Counted from the stretch's first letter, positions 17,629 to 27,692 are shown. The stretch is 64,000 bases of DNA from Pseudobacter ginsenosidimutans (GCF_007970185.1 NZ_CP042431.1:3968001-4032000); one strand, 5' to 3'. Made by a program: numbers and translations. Notes: generated by a model not told the origin, from the letters alone.

Positions 17629-20600
17629 TTAGAATTTTACATTGAGGGAGAAACCTACATAACGTGGAGAAGGATCTTGCAGGTTGCCATCGTTACCGAT
17701 CTCATAGTCCGGATCCAGCAATGGCATTTTCTTCCACATTGCCAGGTTGTATCCAAACACCTGCGCGTAAAGTCCTTTTACTTTTTTCCCTAAATTGATC
17801 ACATTGCCGAGCTCATAGCCAACGGATACCCTGCGCAACTTGAAAAAGGAACGATCGAAAGTGTTGGCGAACTTCTTGCTCTCTTTTTCGGTTACACGGG
17901 CACGGTAGGGATAGTTCTGTCCCCATGTCTGCCAGCTTACAGCGGTGGTATTGTCGGCATATTTACGGGTATCGGAAATGACGTTGCCATTGATGTCCTG
18001 TTTCAATTCTCCTGACACTACCACAACACCTTCCGGAACATATACGGGTTTGCCTGCTTCATATTCAGCAGCACGGTATTCAACAGAGTTGGGATGTTTG
18101 CCGCCCCACCACATTTTTTCATGCGTGGTAGAGTTCATGATACCGCCCCATACACCATCGATGTCCACACCGATATCGAAGCCTTTGATGTTGAATTTAT
18201 TCTGGAAGCCGAGTCTCCAGGAGGGGTCCAGGTGACCAATATTTCGCGCAAATGCATCCCTGATCGGCATTCCATTACTGCCGAGGATCAGCTGGCCGTC
18301 TGCACTTTTCTGCCATACAGTGGCATAATAGCTATCCGTTCTGTCGCCCAGTTTGAGATTGCCGAACTTCGACTGATCGCCATAGATCTCTGTGATCTTT
18401 TTCACATAGGTTGACCAGTTGGCGGCAATATCCCACCTGAAATTCTTTTTCCTGATCGCTTTGAATCCTGCAACTATTTCAAATCCATTGGTGGTGTACA
18501 CGTTGCCGTTCACTTTTTTAGAAGTGAAGCCTGATGCTTCTGAAATACCCAGGTCAATGATCTGGTTCTCGTCTTTGATATTGTAGTAAGTGAGATCCAG
18601 TGAGAGCCTTCCTTTGAACAGACCTGTAGAGAGGCCCATTTCATAGGAGGAGGATTTTTCAGGAAGGATATTCGGGTTTACGATCCCGGAAGGATAATAA
18701 ACAGATTGAGTGGATCCATAGGTTGTGCCTTTGTTGTAGGCAGAGTAAACGCTGTAGGGAGCCAGATCGCTCGATACATGCGCCCATGATCCATACAATT
18801 TCAGGTACTCTACAAACTGTGGCATCTTCACATATTCTGACACCATAGTGCTGAGTGAAACAGAAGGATAGAAATAGGAATTGTTGCTGGTGGGCAGGGT
18901 GGAAGACCAGTCGTTACGCGCTGTGAAGCTCAGGAACACTGCATTGTACAGATCGATATTGGCAGCTCCGTAAATACTCCTGATAGATTTTTCGTAGCGT
19001 GAGTTATTGGCCTGTACAGGTCCCTGCGTGTTATTGAGACTGTAAACTTCGGGAACGATCAAACCGTCTGTGGATTGATATTCCTGTGTGTATTTCCGGT
19101 TGAAGAGGGAAGCACCGGCATTGATGCCGATCTGAATATTATCTGTGATATCTTTTGAATAAGACAGTAAGGCGTCCGCATCAAAATTCAGCTGATGTGT
19201 ATTCCAGTTCTTGTAATCACCATTGCGGGAGTCGCCATAGTTCATGTATGACTTGGGGCTCTTCATGGATTCGAAATTGGAAATATTCCTTCCGTTCCCA
19301 CGGAGCTGTAAAACCAGGTCTTTGGTGAATTTGTAACTTCCTTTGAGCTGCATGTCTACCACATCCCTGTCCTGCGCCTGTTTCAGGTTATAGGAAGCGA
19401 AGTAGGGGTTGTTGTACCAGGCATAGTTGTAGTTGGCCTGGCGATAGCCTTCCTGACCGGGCACCCAGAGATGGTTCTTCAGGTCCTGTCCGTTCACATC
19501 ATCGCTCATCCAGATGAGGATGGTGTAGATATGGTTCTTGGGGCCGTATCCATAACGGGGATAGTTAGGTGAAAATACCTTGTTGTAGGAGAGAGAGGTT
19601 TCCAGTGTGAATTTCTCCGTGATGTCGAATGCGGCATTGAAGTTCAGTCCGCCGGTGTTGAGGCTCATGTTGGGAACCTGTCCTTTCTGGTGGGCATATT
19701 TTCCTGAAGCATAGTAGCGTGCTTTTTCTCCTTTGTAAGCCACAGAGAAAGTATTGGTGCTGACGATACCTGTTCTCAGGAAGTCTTTGAGGTTATCGTG
19801 GTAAACGAAATCTGTGGGTACGCGTTCGTATTTGGAGCGATCGTCATAGATGGTTCCTTTTACATCGCCATACCATTCGATGGTTTCACCGGTTTCTTTA
19901 TTCCTGATGGGGCTGTTCCACTGAGGAACTTTCACGCCTGCATTCAGCCTGGGGCCCCAGGTCATGTCGCCATCGGAGATCCCGCCATCGGCTCCGTCCC
20001 AGAATTCGTACTGGCCATTGGAACCGCTTCCGTATTCCTTTTGCGTTTTCGGGAAAACAGTAAAGCCGGCAGTGAACATATTGTTGGTATTCACATTCAC
20101 TTCCATGCCTTCTTTTTTGGCATTCTTTGTAGTGATGAGGATAGCGCCGTCTTTACCACGGGTGCCATATAACGCTGACGCAGCTACGCCTTTCAGCACG
20201 TTGATATTATCGATGTCTTCACCGGAAACATCATAGAAGTCTGTTTCCACGGGAACACCATCGATAACGATCAGGGGTGATTTACCCCTCAACTGGAACT
20301 GTGGGCTTTGGAACATACCGGTGGGAGTGGTTACGGTAAGACCAGCCACCTGTCCTGCCAAAGCCGTACCCAGGTTCATGGTGCGGGAGTTGGCGAGTTG
20401 TTCTGTTTTTACTTCCTGGGTGGTGAAACCAAGCCTCTTTTTCTGTTGTTTGATACCGATGGCTGTTACCACTACTTCGTCCAGTTGTTTTGAACCTTCC
20501 TGCATGGTTATGTTCAATACAGATTGTCCGTTCACAGGAACTTCCCGGGTGGCAAATCCTACTGAAGAGAAAATGAGTATTGCATCGGAAGGCGCTGTAA

Positions 20601-20793
20601 TGGAGAACTTTCCTTCGGTGTCTGTAACAATGCCGTTGGATGCGTTCTTAATTACAACGTTCACTGAGGGAAGATTTTTGCCTTTTGGATCGGTGACCCT
20701 GCCGCTGATGACTTGTTGTGCAAACAGGATCGATGGAAAGATAGTAAGTACGGATAAACAGAGTATCCGCAGGTAGCGTAGCTTTTTGCTCAT
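17629..20793 (-). CDS. SusC/RagA-type TonB-dependent receptor without STN domain
   Basis: The 1054-residue protein has a signal peptide (1-25, ending SILFAQ), a carboxypeptidase-regulatory-like domain (~28-100, SGRVTDPKGKNLPSVNVVI), a plug domain (LDEVVVTAIGIKQQKKRLGF, LIVIDGVPVET, VLKGVAASALYGTRGKDGAI) and a beta-barrel ending SPRYVGFSLNVKF. No STN domain is present, so direct FecR control is unlikely. It is in an operon with the SusD at 16113. It is divergent from the ECF sigma gene at 21024 across a 230-bp region. No dedicated regulator lies beside it. Confidence 0.95.
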   Translation of the reverse strand: MSKKLRYLRILCLSVLTIFPSILFAQQVISGRVTDPKGKNLPSVNVVIKNASNGIVTDTEGKFSITAPSDAILIFSSVGFATREVPVNGQSVLNITMQEGSKQLDEVVVTAIGIKQQKKRLGFTTQEVKTEQLANSRTMNLGTALAGQVAGLTVTTPTGMFQSPQFQLRGKSPLIVIDGVPVETDFYDVSGEDIDNINVLKGVAASALYGTRGKDGAILITTKNAKKEGMEVNVNTNNMFTAGFTVFPKTQKEYGSGSNGQYEFWDGADGGISDGDMTWGPRLNAGVKVPQWNSPIRNKETGETIEWYGDVKGTIYDDRSKYERVPTDFVYHDNLKDFLRTGIVSTNTFSVAYKGEKARYYASGKYAHQKGQVPNMSLNTGGLNFNAAFDITEKFTLETSLSYNKVFSPNYPRYGYGPKNHIYTILIWMSDDVNGQDLKNHLWVPGQEGYRQANYNYAWYNNPYFASYNLKQAQDRDVVDMQLKGSYKFTKDLVLQLRGNGRNISNFESMKSPKSYMNYGDSRNGDYKNWNTHQLNFDADALLSYSKDITDNIQIGINAGASLFNRKYTQEYQSTDGLIVPEVYSLNNTQGPVQANNSRYEKSIRSIYGAANIDLYNAVFLSFTARNDWSSTLPTSNNSYFYPSVSLSTMVSEYVKMPQFVEYLKLYGSWAHVSSDLAPYSVYSAYNKGTTYGSTQSVYYPSGIVNPNILPEKSSSYEMGLSTGLFKGRLSLDLTYYNIKDENQIIDLGISEASGFTSKKVNGNVYTTNGFEIVAGFKAIRKKNFRWDIAANWSTYVKKITEIYGDQSKFGNLKLGDRTDSYYATVWQKSADGQLILGSNGMPIRDAFARNIGHLDPSWRLGFQNKFNIKGFDIGVDIDGVWGGIMNSTTHEKMWWGGKHPNSVEYRAAEYEAGKPVYVPEGVVVVSGELKQDINGNVISDTRKYADNTTAVSWQTWGQNYPYRARVTEKESKKFANTFDRSFFKLRRVSVGYELGNVINLGKKVKGLYAQVFGYNLAMWKKMPLLDPDYEIGNDGNLQDPSPRYVGFSLNVKF

Positions 20794-20929
20794 TTGCCTG
20801 GTTTTGTTTGTAAGGAGGAGCGCAAAGATTGAATAGTAATGTAAAGGGAAGGTTAATGGGCTTTTAACAAATCTTTATCAGTGAAACCAGCGGCAATAAA
20901 TTGCGATGCTATGTTGCTTTTTGTTTTAT

Positions 20930-20937
20930 TATATTTG
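20930..20937 (+). promoter_or_regulatory. Possible -7 box of the module A sigma gene promoter
   Basis: TATATTTG matches the Bacteroidota consensus TAnnTTTG and lies about 87 bp upstream of the sigma start at 21024. A -33 TTTG at 19-21 bp spacing is not seen, so support is limited. The 20794-21023 region also holds the divergent susC start and no other gene. Confidence 0.35.
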
Positions 20938-21023
20938 ATCTCTCCGGGTGAGTTACAGCATCCCGCCTACAACCTTCTCCTTGCGGAATCATTCTTGAAG
21001 TAAACCATTACAATGTTCACTGC

Positions 21024-21620
21024 TTGGCCGTAACCCCATCATACCAGGAAAAAGAATTATTGCATCGCCTGTCTGAAGGAGATAAACAGGCATTCACCAC
21101 CTTGTTCGATATTTATTGGGACAATATCTACAGCGTTGCGCTTGTACTCACCAAATCGCCGCAGCTCGCAGAGGATACGGTGCAGGAGATCTTCCTGAAG
21201 GTCTGGAACAAGCGGGAGGAGCTGGCCTCCGTTGACCGGTTCGACAATTATCTTTTCATTATGGCCAGGAACCATATCTTTTCGGAGTTCCGGCGCTTAA
21301 AGATCCGGCAGGAGCATATTGCCTTGCTCCAGGCTCATTTCGATTCAGCACTTCAGACTCCGGAAGATCAGATGCTATATAAAGAATCCACTGAACTCAT
21401 CGAAAAAGCAGTAGCCCGACTGGCGCCACAGCAACAACAGGTTTACAGGCTGAGCCGTGAACAGGGCCTCACACATGAAGCCATTGCTGCCACACTGGGC
21501 ATATCCGTTCATACCGTACGCAATCATATGGTCAGGGCTATCAAGGGGATCCGTGATTATCTGATGAACCAGGATAACACCCTGCTGCTGACTGTGGCAT
21601 TGATCCGGTCCATGCTCTAA
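21024..21620 (+). CDS. FecI-type ECF sigma factor (module A)
   Basis: The 198-residue protein has sigma region 2 (FTTLFDIYWDNIYSVALVLTK, LAEDTVQEIFLKVWNKREEL) and region 4 (LAPQQQQVYRLSREQGLTHEAIAATLG, HTVRNHMVRAIKGIRDYL). No ATG exists in frame before region 2: the ATG at 21013 runs into TAA at once, so TTG at 21024 is the most likely start. FecR follows after 72 bp. By analogy with FecI systems it drives the module A genes after release by FecR. It is most like the module B sigma at 38566 in the region 4 motif (HTVRNH/HTVKSH). Confidence 0.93.
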   Translation: MAVTPSYQEKELLHRLSEGDKQAFTTLFDIYWDNIYSVALVLTKSPQLAEDTVQEIFLKVWNKREELASVDRFDNYLFIMARNHIFSEFRRLKIRQEHIALLQAHFDSALQTPEDQMLYKESTELIEKAVARLAPQQQQVYRLSREQGLTHEAIAATLGISVHTVRNHMVRAIKGIRDYLMNQDNTLLLTVALIRSML

Positions 21621-21692
21621 AAAAATATTTTCGGTACATGTAGTTCCTGGTTCTTTGTGGTGCGTCTTCATTTGGTACAAGCCGCAAAAATT

Positions 21693-22868
21693 ATGAAGAA
21701 TTGGCAAGAATTACTGGATGGTTATCTCAATAACAACCTGACATCTGCGGAACTGGAAATGTTCTTACAGCAGGCTGATGATCATAGTGATTCAATTGCC
21801 GGCACCATCGGTGAATTGCTGGCATCGGGAGAATTGCAGGGAGAGGGAGATCCTTTACTGCGCAACAAGCTGCTGGAACAATTGCTGGAGAAGATCGATC
21901 AGCCTGTTGAACCGCCGGTCCGGAAAATTTCCTTCCTGCGCAAACCCTGGGTGCGTGCAGCGGCAGTGGTACTGCTTACAGCAAGTCTCGTTGCCCTCAC
22001 CTGGTTCCTTAAAGACCGTTCAGAAGAGAATATACCTGCGGATCGTCCTGCCATTGTGCAGGATGCTGCTCCCGCCCGCGAAGGCGCCATCCTTACCCTG
22101 GCAGATGGCAGATCGCTTCTGTTAGACAGTTTGCCAAATGGCATTGTAACTACAGATGGCAATACAAAGATCGAACTGGAGAACGGACAGATTTCATATA
22201 GCCATGAAAAAGATACTGCCGGCACAGTTCGCTTCAATACCATGCAAACTCCGAGGGGACGCACTTTTCATATTCAATTGCCGGACGGCACCATGGCCTG
22301 GCTCAACGCTGCATCATCCATCACCTATCCTGTGCAATTCAAAGGAAAAGAACGGAACGTTTCGGTACAGGGCGAAGTGTATTTCGAAGTGGCAAAGAAT
22401 GCCTCCATGCCTTTCCGCGTAACAGTGAACGATCGCACTACCGTGGAAGTATTGGGAACGCATTTTAACGTGAATGCCTATGCGGATGAACCACTCATCA
22501 GTACCACACTCCTCGAAGGAAGTGTGCGGGTGGTCAGTGGAAACTCCGTCATACTGAAGCCCGGTGAAGTAGCCAGCCAGTCAAACTCCGGTGCTGCTTC
22601 CGTTATCCGGGTACAGCCTGCAGATACAGATGCAGTGATGGCCTGGAAAAACAACCGCTTTCATTTCAATCATACTGATATTCCTACGATCATGCGACAA
22701 CTGGCCAGGTGGTATGATGTAGATATCGTGTATGAAGGCGCTGTGCCAACCGGCCATTTCAATGGTAAACCATCCAGAAACCTATCCGCTTCTCAGGTAC
22801 TGACACTGCTGCAACATATTGGTGTCAATTGCCGTATCGAAGGCAAGAAAATCATTGTAGCTGAATAA
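21693..22868 (+). CDS. FecR-type anti-sigma factor (module A)
   Basis: I chose the ATG at 21693 (MKNWQELLDGYLNNNLT), which gives a standard FecR N-terminus; an upstream GTG at 21657 is less likely. The 391-residue protein has a cytoplasmic part, one membrane segment (about 86-106, WVRAAAVVLLTASLVALTWF), then the Bacteroidota FecR region (EGAILTLADGRSLLLDS, TPRGRTFHIQLPDGTMAWLNAASSI split over ~125-215, VQGEVYFEVAKNASMPF, VLGTHFNVNAY). It ends with a DUF4974-like domain (LARWYDVDIVYEG, LTLLQHIGVNCRIEGKKIIV). It should couple the STN domain of the module A SusC to the sigma factor at 21024. susC follows 27 bp later, with none of the antisense hairpin seen at the other two ECF loci. Confidence 0.94.
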   Translation: MKNWQELLDGYLNNNLTSAELEMFLQQADDHSDSIAGTIGELLASGELQGEGDPLLRNKLLEQLLEKIDQPVEPPVRKISFLRKPWVRAAAVVLLTASLVALTWFLKDRSEENIPADRPAIVQDAAPAREGAILTLADGRSLLLDSLPNGIVTTDGNTKIELENGQISYSHEKDTAGTVRFNTMQTPRGRTFHIQLPDGTMAWLNAASSITYPVQFKGKERNVSVQGEVYFEVAKNASMPFRVTVNDRTTVEVLGTHFNVNAYADEPLISTTLLEGSVRVVSGNSVILKPGEVASQSNSGAASVIRVQPADTDAVMAWKNNRFHFNHTDIPTIMRQLARWYDVDIVYEGAVPTGHFNGKPSRNLSASQVLTLLQHIGVNCRIEGKKIIVAE

Positions 22869-22895
22869 TTATTAAGTCATTTAACCAAACTGCTT

Positions 22896-25076
22896 ATGAG
22901 GCCAACATGCCTTACCCTGTTGCTATTGCTTTTATTCCAGCAAGGGTTCTCACAAACTGCGGGCATTACATTCAAAGGCAAAGGCGTTTCCCTTGCCACT
23001 GTATTCGCCAGCATCGAAAAACAAACGGATTATACTTTCTATTACAAGGTGGAAGTATTGGAAAAGGCAAGAAATGTGGACGTGGATTTCAGGAAGGAAC
23101 CACTGTCTGAAGTGCTGAAAGTTCTATTTGCCAACCAACCGCTGAAGTACCTGATCATCGACAAGAATATTGCGGTATCTGCCAGTGAACAACCGGGAAC
23201 GCCAACTTCGGGTCCTGCAGCGCTTATGACGGTAAGTGGAACGGTTATGAATAAACGAGGAGAGGTTCTTGGCAATGCCAGTGTGGTGGTGAAAGGCACT
23301 CTGAAAGGAACATTCACCAAAGCTGATGGAACATTCGTTCTGGAGAATATGAAACCGGAAGATTTGCTGAAGGTAAGTTTCATCGGATACCAGGCTGTAG
23401 AGATATCCATTAAAGGACAGGAAAAGCTAACGATCGTACTGCAGGAAGCCGATAATCAACTGGACGAAGTGGTGGCCCAGGGTTACAGTAACACTACCAA
23501 GAGGCTTTCCACCAGTAGTGTGAGTAAAGTAAGCTCTGCAGAACTGGGCCGTCAAACAGAAATGAATCCATTGCTGGCTTTACAGGGAAGAGTACCGGGA
23601 ATGGTGGTAACGCCAACCACCACTTACGCTGCCAGTTCCATTGAAATAGATCTCCGTGGAAAATCATTACTGTCGGGGCAAAGTGGGAGACCGTTGATAG
23701 TGATCGATGGAAGCCCGCTTTATGTTGGCTCCAACCAGGGGGCAGCTAACGGTGACGGGCCAGCGCAGGGGATGGCGGCAGGATTTTCACCTGCCTATAG
23801 CCAGAACCCATTGTACGGACTCAACCCGAAAGACATTGAGAGCATCGAGATATTGAAAGATGTAGGGGCTACTTCCATCTATGGTTCGGCAGGCGCCAAT
23901 GGTGTGATCCTGATCACCACCAAAAGAGGTAAAGCCGGATCTAACAATGTTGAGGTGAACGCAAGCACAGGCTTCTCCAGGATCACTCGTTACTGGAACA
24001 TGCTCACCACTCCGCAATACCTGGAAATGCGCCGCGAAGCTTTTAAGAATGATGGCATCATTCCCACTCCGCAGAATGCACCGGACCTTCTCGTCTGGGA
24101 TACTACCAGGCAAGTGGACTGGCAAAAAGAGATCTGGGGGAAAATGGGGTCCAATTTCAGCGCCAATGCTGTTATCTCCGGCGGCACCGCTCAATTCACG
24201 CACCGGTTGTCTGCGAATTACAACACCAGCAGTGATATCACTACCGCATCAGGAAGTAACGATGTGATAGGCGTGTCAGCAGCATTGGATCACAGAAGCC
24301 GTGATTCCCGTTTCAGTCTCGGCTTCACAGCCAACTATTACTATACCAAATCAGACATAGTAAGAACTCCGTCAATTTCTACATTGCCGCCTAATGCACC
24401 ACCCATTTATGATGAAACCGGTGGTCTCAACTGGGCTGCCTATAATGCCGTTGGTCAGGCTTCTTTCCTGGAATCCTTTGTTTGGATGCCTACGCCGGTA
24501 TTAAGCAAAACCAACAGCATCTCTTCCAACCTGCGATTGAAATACGAGATCCTGAGAGGGCTCAACCTCATTGCTTCCGTCGGGTATAACCGGAATGATA
24601 ATGATATGGAGATGTTCAAGACCATCAAATCTCAAAACCCTGCCAGTTTCCCGATCGGACAAGCATTGTATGGTAAATCGAAAAGCAATAACTGGACGAT
24701 AGAACCACAGGCCAGTTATGAAAATACGCTGTTGGGAAAAGCGCGGATCAGTGTGGTAACAGGAGCTACCATCAGGCAGGAGTTCAGGGAGAACGTTTCG
24801 ATCTATGCAGGAGGATATTCCAATGACGCGTTGATAAGAGTGTTATCGCCGGGAAACATATGGGCCATCACAAATGAACGCAATCCTTACAAGTATGCAG
24901 GGATCTTCGGAAGGATGGGGCTTACCTGGGACAATAAGTATGTGTTGGAATTATCCGGCAGAAGGGATGGGTCATCCCGCTTCGGACCAGGCCGCAGGTT
25001 CGGCAACTTTGGCGCAGTTGGTCTCGCCTGGATCGCCTCCGATGAGCAATGGCTGAAAAAATACTGGCCCCTGTGA
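22896..25076 (+). CDS. SusC/RagA-type receptor with STN domain (module A), N-terminal part of a frameshifted gene
   Basis: The 726-residue frame has a signal peptide (MRPTCLTLLLLLLFQQGFSQ), an STN domain (~22-90), a carboxypeptidase-regulatory-like domain (VSGTVMNKRGEVLGNASVVV, ~112-185), a plug (LDEVVAQGYSNTTKRL, VIDGSPLYVGS, ILKDVGATSIYGSAGANGVI) and half of the barrel. It ends at WIASDEQWLKKYWPL followed by TGA. The module B homologue continues normally past the equivalent WIASEEGWLKD. The continuation is found one frame over at 25049-26209. Adding one base at the C4 run 25068-25071 restores a single 1104-residue receptor. Either the gene is decayed or a base was missed. Confidence 0.9.
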   Translation: MRPTCLTLLLLLLFQQGFSQTAGITFKGKGVSLATVFASIEKQTDYTFYYKVEVLEKARNVDVDFRKEPLSEVLKVLFANQPLKYLIIDKNIAVSASEQPGTPTSGPAALMTVSGTVMNKRGEVLGNASVVVKGTLKGTFTKADGTFVLENMKPEDLLKVSFIGYQAVEISIKGQEKLTIVLQEADNQLDEVVAQGYSNTTKRLSTSSVSKVSSAELGRQTEMNPLLALQGRVPGMVVTPTTTYAASSIEIDLRGKSLLSGQSGRPLIVIDGSPLYVGSNQGAANGDGPAQGMAAGFSPAYSQNPLYGLNPKDIESIEILKDVGATSIYGSAGANGVILITTKRGKAGSNNVEVNASTGFSRITRYWNMLTTPQYLEMRREAFKNDGIIPTPQNAPDLLVWDTTRQVDWQKEIWGKMGSNFSANAVISGGTAQFTHRLSANYNTSSDITTASGSNDVIGVSAALDHRSRDSRFSLGFTANYYYTKSDIVRTPSISTLPPNAPPIYDETGGLNWAAYNAVGQASFLESFVWMPTPVLSKTNSISSNLRLKYEILRGLNLIASVGYNRNDNDMEMFKTIKSQNPASFPIGQALYGKSKSNNWTIEPQASYENTLLGKARISVVTGATIRQEFRENVSIYAGGYSNDALIRVLSPGNIWAITNERNPYKYAGIFGRMGLTWDNKYVLELSGRRDGSSRFGPGRRFGNFGAVGLAWIASDEQWLKKYWPL

Positions 25077-26209
25077 TCAGTTTCCTGAAGTTCAACGCCA
25101 ATACCGGTACCGCAGGGCAGGATGGCGGCAGTGATTACCAATATCTCTCCCGTTGGGGGCAGTCATTCGGCATGCTTACCTATGATGATATCGATCCAAT
25201 GATTGCGCTGCAGCCATTCAACCAGGATTACCATTGGCAACTGACCCGTGAACTGAACCTGGGAATGAATCTCCGTTTCTTCAGGAATGACCTGTCGCTT
25301 GCAGTGAACTATTATCGAAAGCGGGTAGGGAATCAATTGACGCAAAACCCAACACCCTTTATAACCGGCTTCCCCACTGTATTTGGTAACTGGGATGCCA
25401 CTGTACAAAATGAAGGGTGGGAGGCAATGTTCAGCGCTACTCCTGTCAGGACTAAAAATTTTTCCTGGACCTTTTCTGTGAATGCTGCTATCAACAGAAA
25501 CAAATTGCTGCAATATCCGGACATGAAAAATTCACCATTCGCCAGAACCATGACGGTAGGAAAGTCTACTACCGAGAAGTACCTGCTGCATTACGTAGGT
25601 GTGGATCCTATGACAGGGTGGTACCAGTTTGAAGATTACAATAAAGACGGATGGATCAAAAATAATCCCAACGTGATGCCTGGTATCGCAGACGACAACC
25701 GGTATGTGTTCGATCAAATGCCCAAAGTAACGGGAGGCATGTCGCATGCATTCTACTACAAAATTTTTTCTCTGAACCTCTCTTTCGATTACCGTATCCA
25801 GGAAGGAAGGAATGCTTTCGCCGGAATGCTGCCTTCCGGAATACCAGGTACATTGAGCAATATCCCCGTTGAACTTTTCAACCACCGCTGGCAAAAACCT
25901 GGTGATAATGCACGCTACGCAAAATTTTCCACGCAGAGCGCGCCCCAGCATCAGTTTGGAGCAACAACCGGCGGATCAACCCTCACTTATACCGATGCTT
26001 CTTTTCTGCGCTTCAGGAATATCAACTTTTCATACACCCTGCCTGAAAAATGGATGCAGAGATTAGGTATGAAAAACGGTTCGCTGAATATCACCACCAA
26101 TAACCTTTTTGTGATCACCCGTTACAAAGGGATCGATCCGGAAATACAAACCTTTGGGTCGATGCCTCCGTTGAAAACTGTTACAGCAGGCTTTTCTGTT
26201 AATTTCTAA
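25049..26209 (+). CDS. C-terminal barrel part of the frameshifted module A SusC receptor
   Basis: From about 25073 this frame encodes the rest of the barrel (VISFLKFNANTGTAGQDGG, DYQYLSRWGQ) and the usual SusC C-terminus (ITTNNLFVITRYKGIDPEI, PLKTVTAGFSVNF). It aligns with the second half of the module B SusC (FIKFRGSYGITG, YEYLSRWGTA, IQTSNIFYITPYEGLDPEI). The formal ATG at 25049 is out of frame with the first part and has no signal peptide, so this piece is not a gene of its own. susD follows after 10 bp. Confidence 0.88.
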   Translation: MAEKILAPVISFLKFNANTGTAGQDGGSDYQYLSRWGQSFGMLTYDDIDPMIALQPFNQDYHWQLTRELNLGMNLRFFRNDLSLAVNYYRKRVGNQLTQNPTPFITGFPTVFGNWDATVQNEGWEAMFSATPVRTKNFSWTFSVNAAINRNKLLQYPDMKNSPFARTMTVGKSTTEKYLLHYVGVDPMTGWYQFEDYNKDGWIKNNPNVMPGIADDNRYVFDQMPKVTGGMSHAFYYKIFSLNLSFDYRIQEGRNAFAGMLPSGIPGTLSNIPVELFNHRWQKPGDNARYAKFSTQSAPQHQFGATTGGSTLTYTDASFLRFRNINFSYTLPEKWMQRLGMKNGSLNITTNNLFVITRYKGIDPEIQTFGSMPPLKTVTAGFSVNF

Positions 26210-26219
26210 ATTCTATTCC

Positions 26220-27680
26220 ATGCGAATGATCACTCAATATATTCTACCGGTATTGTTTTTCACCATGCTGCTTTCCTGTGAAAAACTGGTAGAAATCGAT
26301 CCTCCCATCGATTCCATTACCACCAGCGAGGTCTTCATTTCTGAAAATCAGGCAAAGCAGGCAATGGCCGGCCTTTACACACTGATGATGAATGGAAAGA
26401 CGGGAAATGGTCATGTCACTTCCTCAAGACTGACCCTGATGGCCAGCCTTTCTTCGGACGACCTGGATTGCTTCAATGCGCAAACCAATAGCTATTTTCC
26501 CTTCAATGCAAACCGTTTGACAAGAGAAAGTATTTCCAGTGATGCTATCTGGACGGGATTGTACGAAATCATCTTTACTGCCAATTCAGTGATAGAAGGA
26601 ATCCGGGCTTCCACTGCTGCAGCTTTTCCTGAAAAATCGAAAACAAAGATGATCGCTGAATGCAGGTTCGTCAGGGCTTTCTGTTTTTTCTACCTCACCA
26701 ATTTTTTTGGAAATGTTCCAATGGTGACCACTACAGACTTCAATGAAACGCGAAGACTTCCGGCCGCATCAAAAACTGAATTGTACAAACAGATGACCGA
26801 TGATCTCCTTTTTGCCAGGGATAATCTGCCACCGGTAAATCAGAACAGCAGCGGCGAACGCATTTATCCCGACAAATGGGCGGCAACTGCTTTGCTGGCG
26901 AGGGTATACCTCTTCCTGGAAGAATATCCCAATGCCTGGGAACAGGCAAATGCAGTGATCCTTAATACTACACAATTCACATTGGAACCAGCGCCGGAAA
27001 ATGTTTTTCTCGTCAATAGCAGGGAAGCTATCTGGCAGTTGAAGCAAAATACCAGCTCTCATAATGGTACTGCCACTTATGAAGGCGAGCAATTCATTCC
27101 CGGAAGCGGCCTGGCCGGAATTCCTTTCTCTGATATCTATTACAATTTGCCTGACAACCTGCTGAATGCATTCGAACCTGACGATAAAAGGAAAACAGAC
27201 TGGACAGCCCCTGCGGCCCCCAATCCCCAGAATGTACCCGGACAATTTTATTTTCCGCATAAGTACAAAACCGGCGGATACAACAAAGTGATCGGTGGAA
27301 TGCCAACGGAATTTTATATGGTGCTTCGATTGGCGGAACAATTCCTCATCCGCGCAGAAGCTGCAGCACATGGCGCCGGCTCTCTCACCGATGCCATCGG
27401 GGATCTCAATAGTATCAGGCATAGGGCCGGATTGTCAGATCTGCCCGATGATCTCGATCAAGCACAGGTGCTGGCCGCCGTTGCGCAGGAACGGAGAATG
27501 GAACTCTTTTGTGAATGGGGGCACAGGTGGTTCGATCTGAAGCGGACCAGCAAGGCAAGTGCAGTGCTGTCTCTGATCCCGGTGAAACAACCCTGGCAGG
27601 GCGATCATCAATTATTGTATCCGATCCCTGCCAGGGAGATCGAATTCAACCCATCCCTCCAGCAAAATCCTGGTTACTAA
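26220..27680 (+). CDS. SusD/RagB-type nutrient-binding lipoprotein (module A)
   Basis: The 486-residue protein has a lipoprotein signal with lipobox MLLSC (Cys ~20) and a mature start CEKLVEIDPPIDSI. SusD features include CRFVRAFCFFYLTNFFGNVP, RVYLFLEEYPNAWEQANAVI and the C-terminal signature ERRMELFCEWGHRWFDLKR and LLYPIPAREI. It closely matches the module B SusD (44116) in these stretches. It partners the frameshifted SusC just upstream (10 bp). The ligand is unknown; the SusD N-terminal text ID/SPPIDT/SITT is shared by both modules, which suggests related substrates. Confidence 0.94.
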   Translation: MRMITQYILPVLFFTMLLSCEKLVEIDPPIDSITTSEVFISENQAKQAMAGLYTLMMNGKTGNGHVTSSRLTLMASLSSDDLDCFNAQTNSYFPFNANRLTRESISSDAIWTGLYEIIFTANSVIEGIRASTAAAFPEKSKTKMIAECRFVRAFCFFYLTNFFGNVPMVTTTDFNETRRLPAASKTELYKQMTDDLLFARDNLPPVNQNSSGERIYPDKWAATALLARVYLFLEEYPNAWEQANAVILNTTQFTLEPAPENVFLVNSREAIWQLKQNTSSHNGTATYEGEQFIPGSGLAGIPFSDIYYNLPDNLLNAFEPDDKRKTDWTAPAAPNPQNVPGQFYFPHKYKTGGYNKVIGGMPTEFYMVLRLAEQFLIRAEAAAHGAGSLTDAIGDLNSIRHRAGLSDLPDDLDQAQVLAAVAQERRMELFCEWGHRWFDLKRTSKASAVLSLIPVKQPWQGDHQLLYPIPAREIEFNPSLQQNPGY

Positions 27681-27692
27681 AAAAAATTACAG

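Noticed and set aside
22869-22895. Antisense small RNA at the module A susC
   Set aside because: The gap is only 27 bp and holds no hairpin or antisense -7 box.
25049-26209. Second half of module A susC as an independent gene
   Set aside because: No signal peptide, no plug, and the sequence continues the upstream barrel exactly after one added base.
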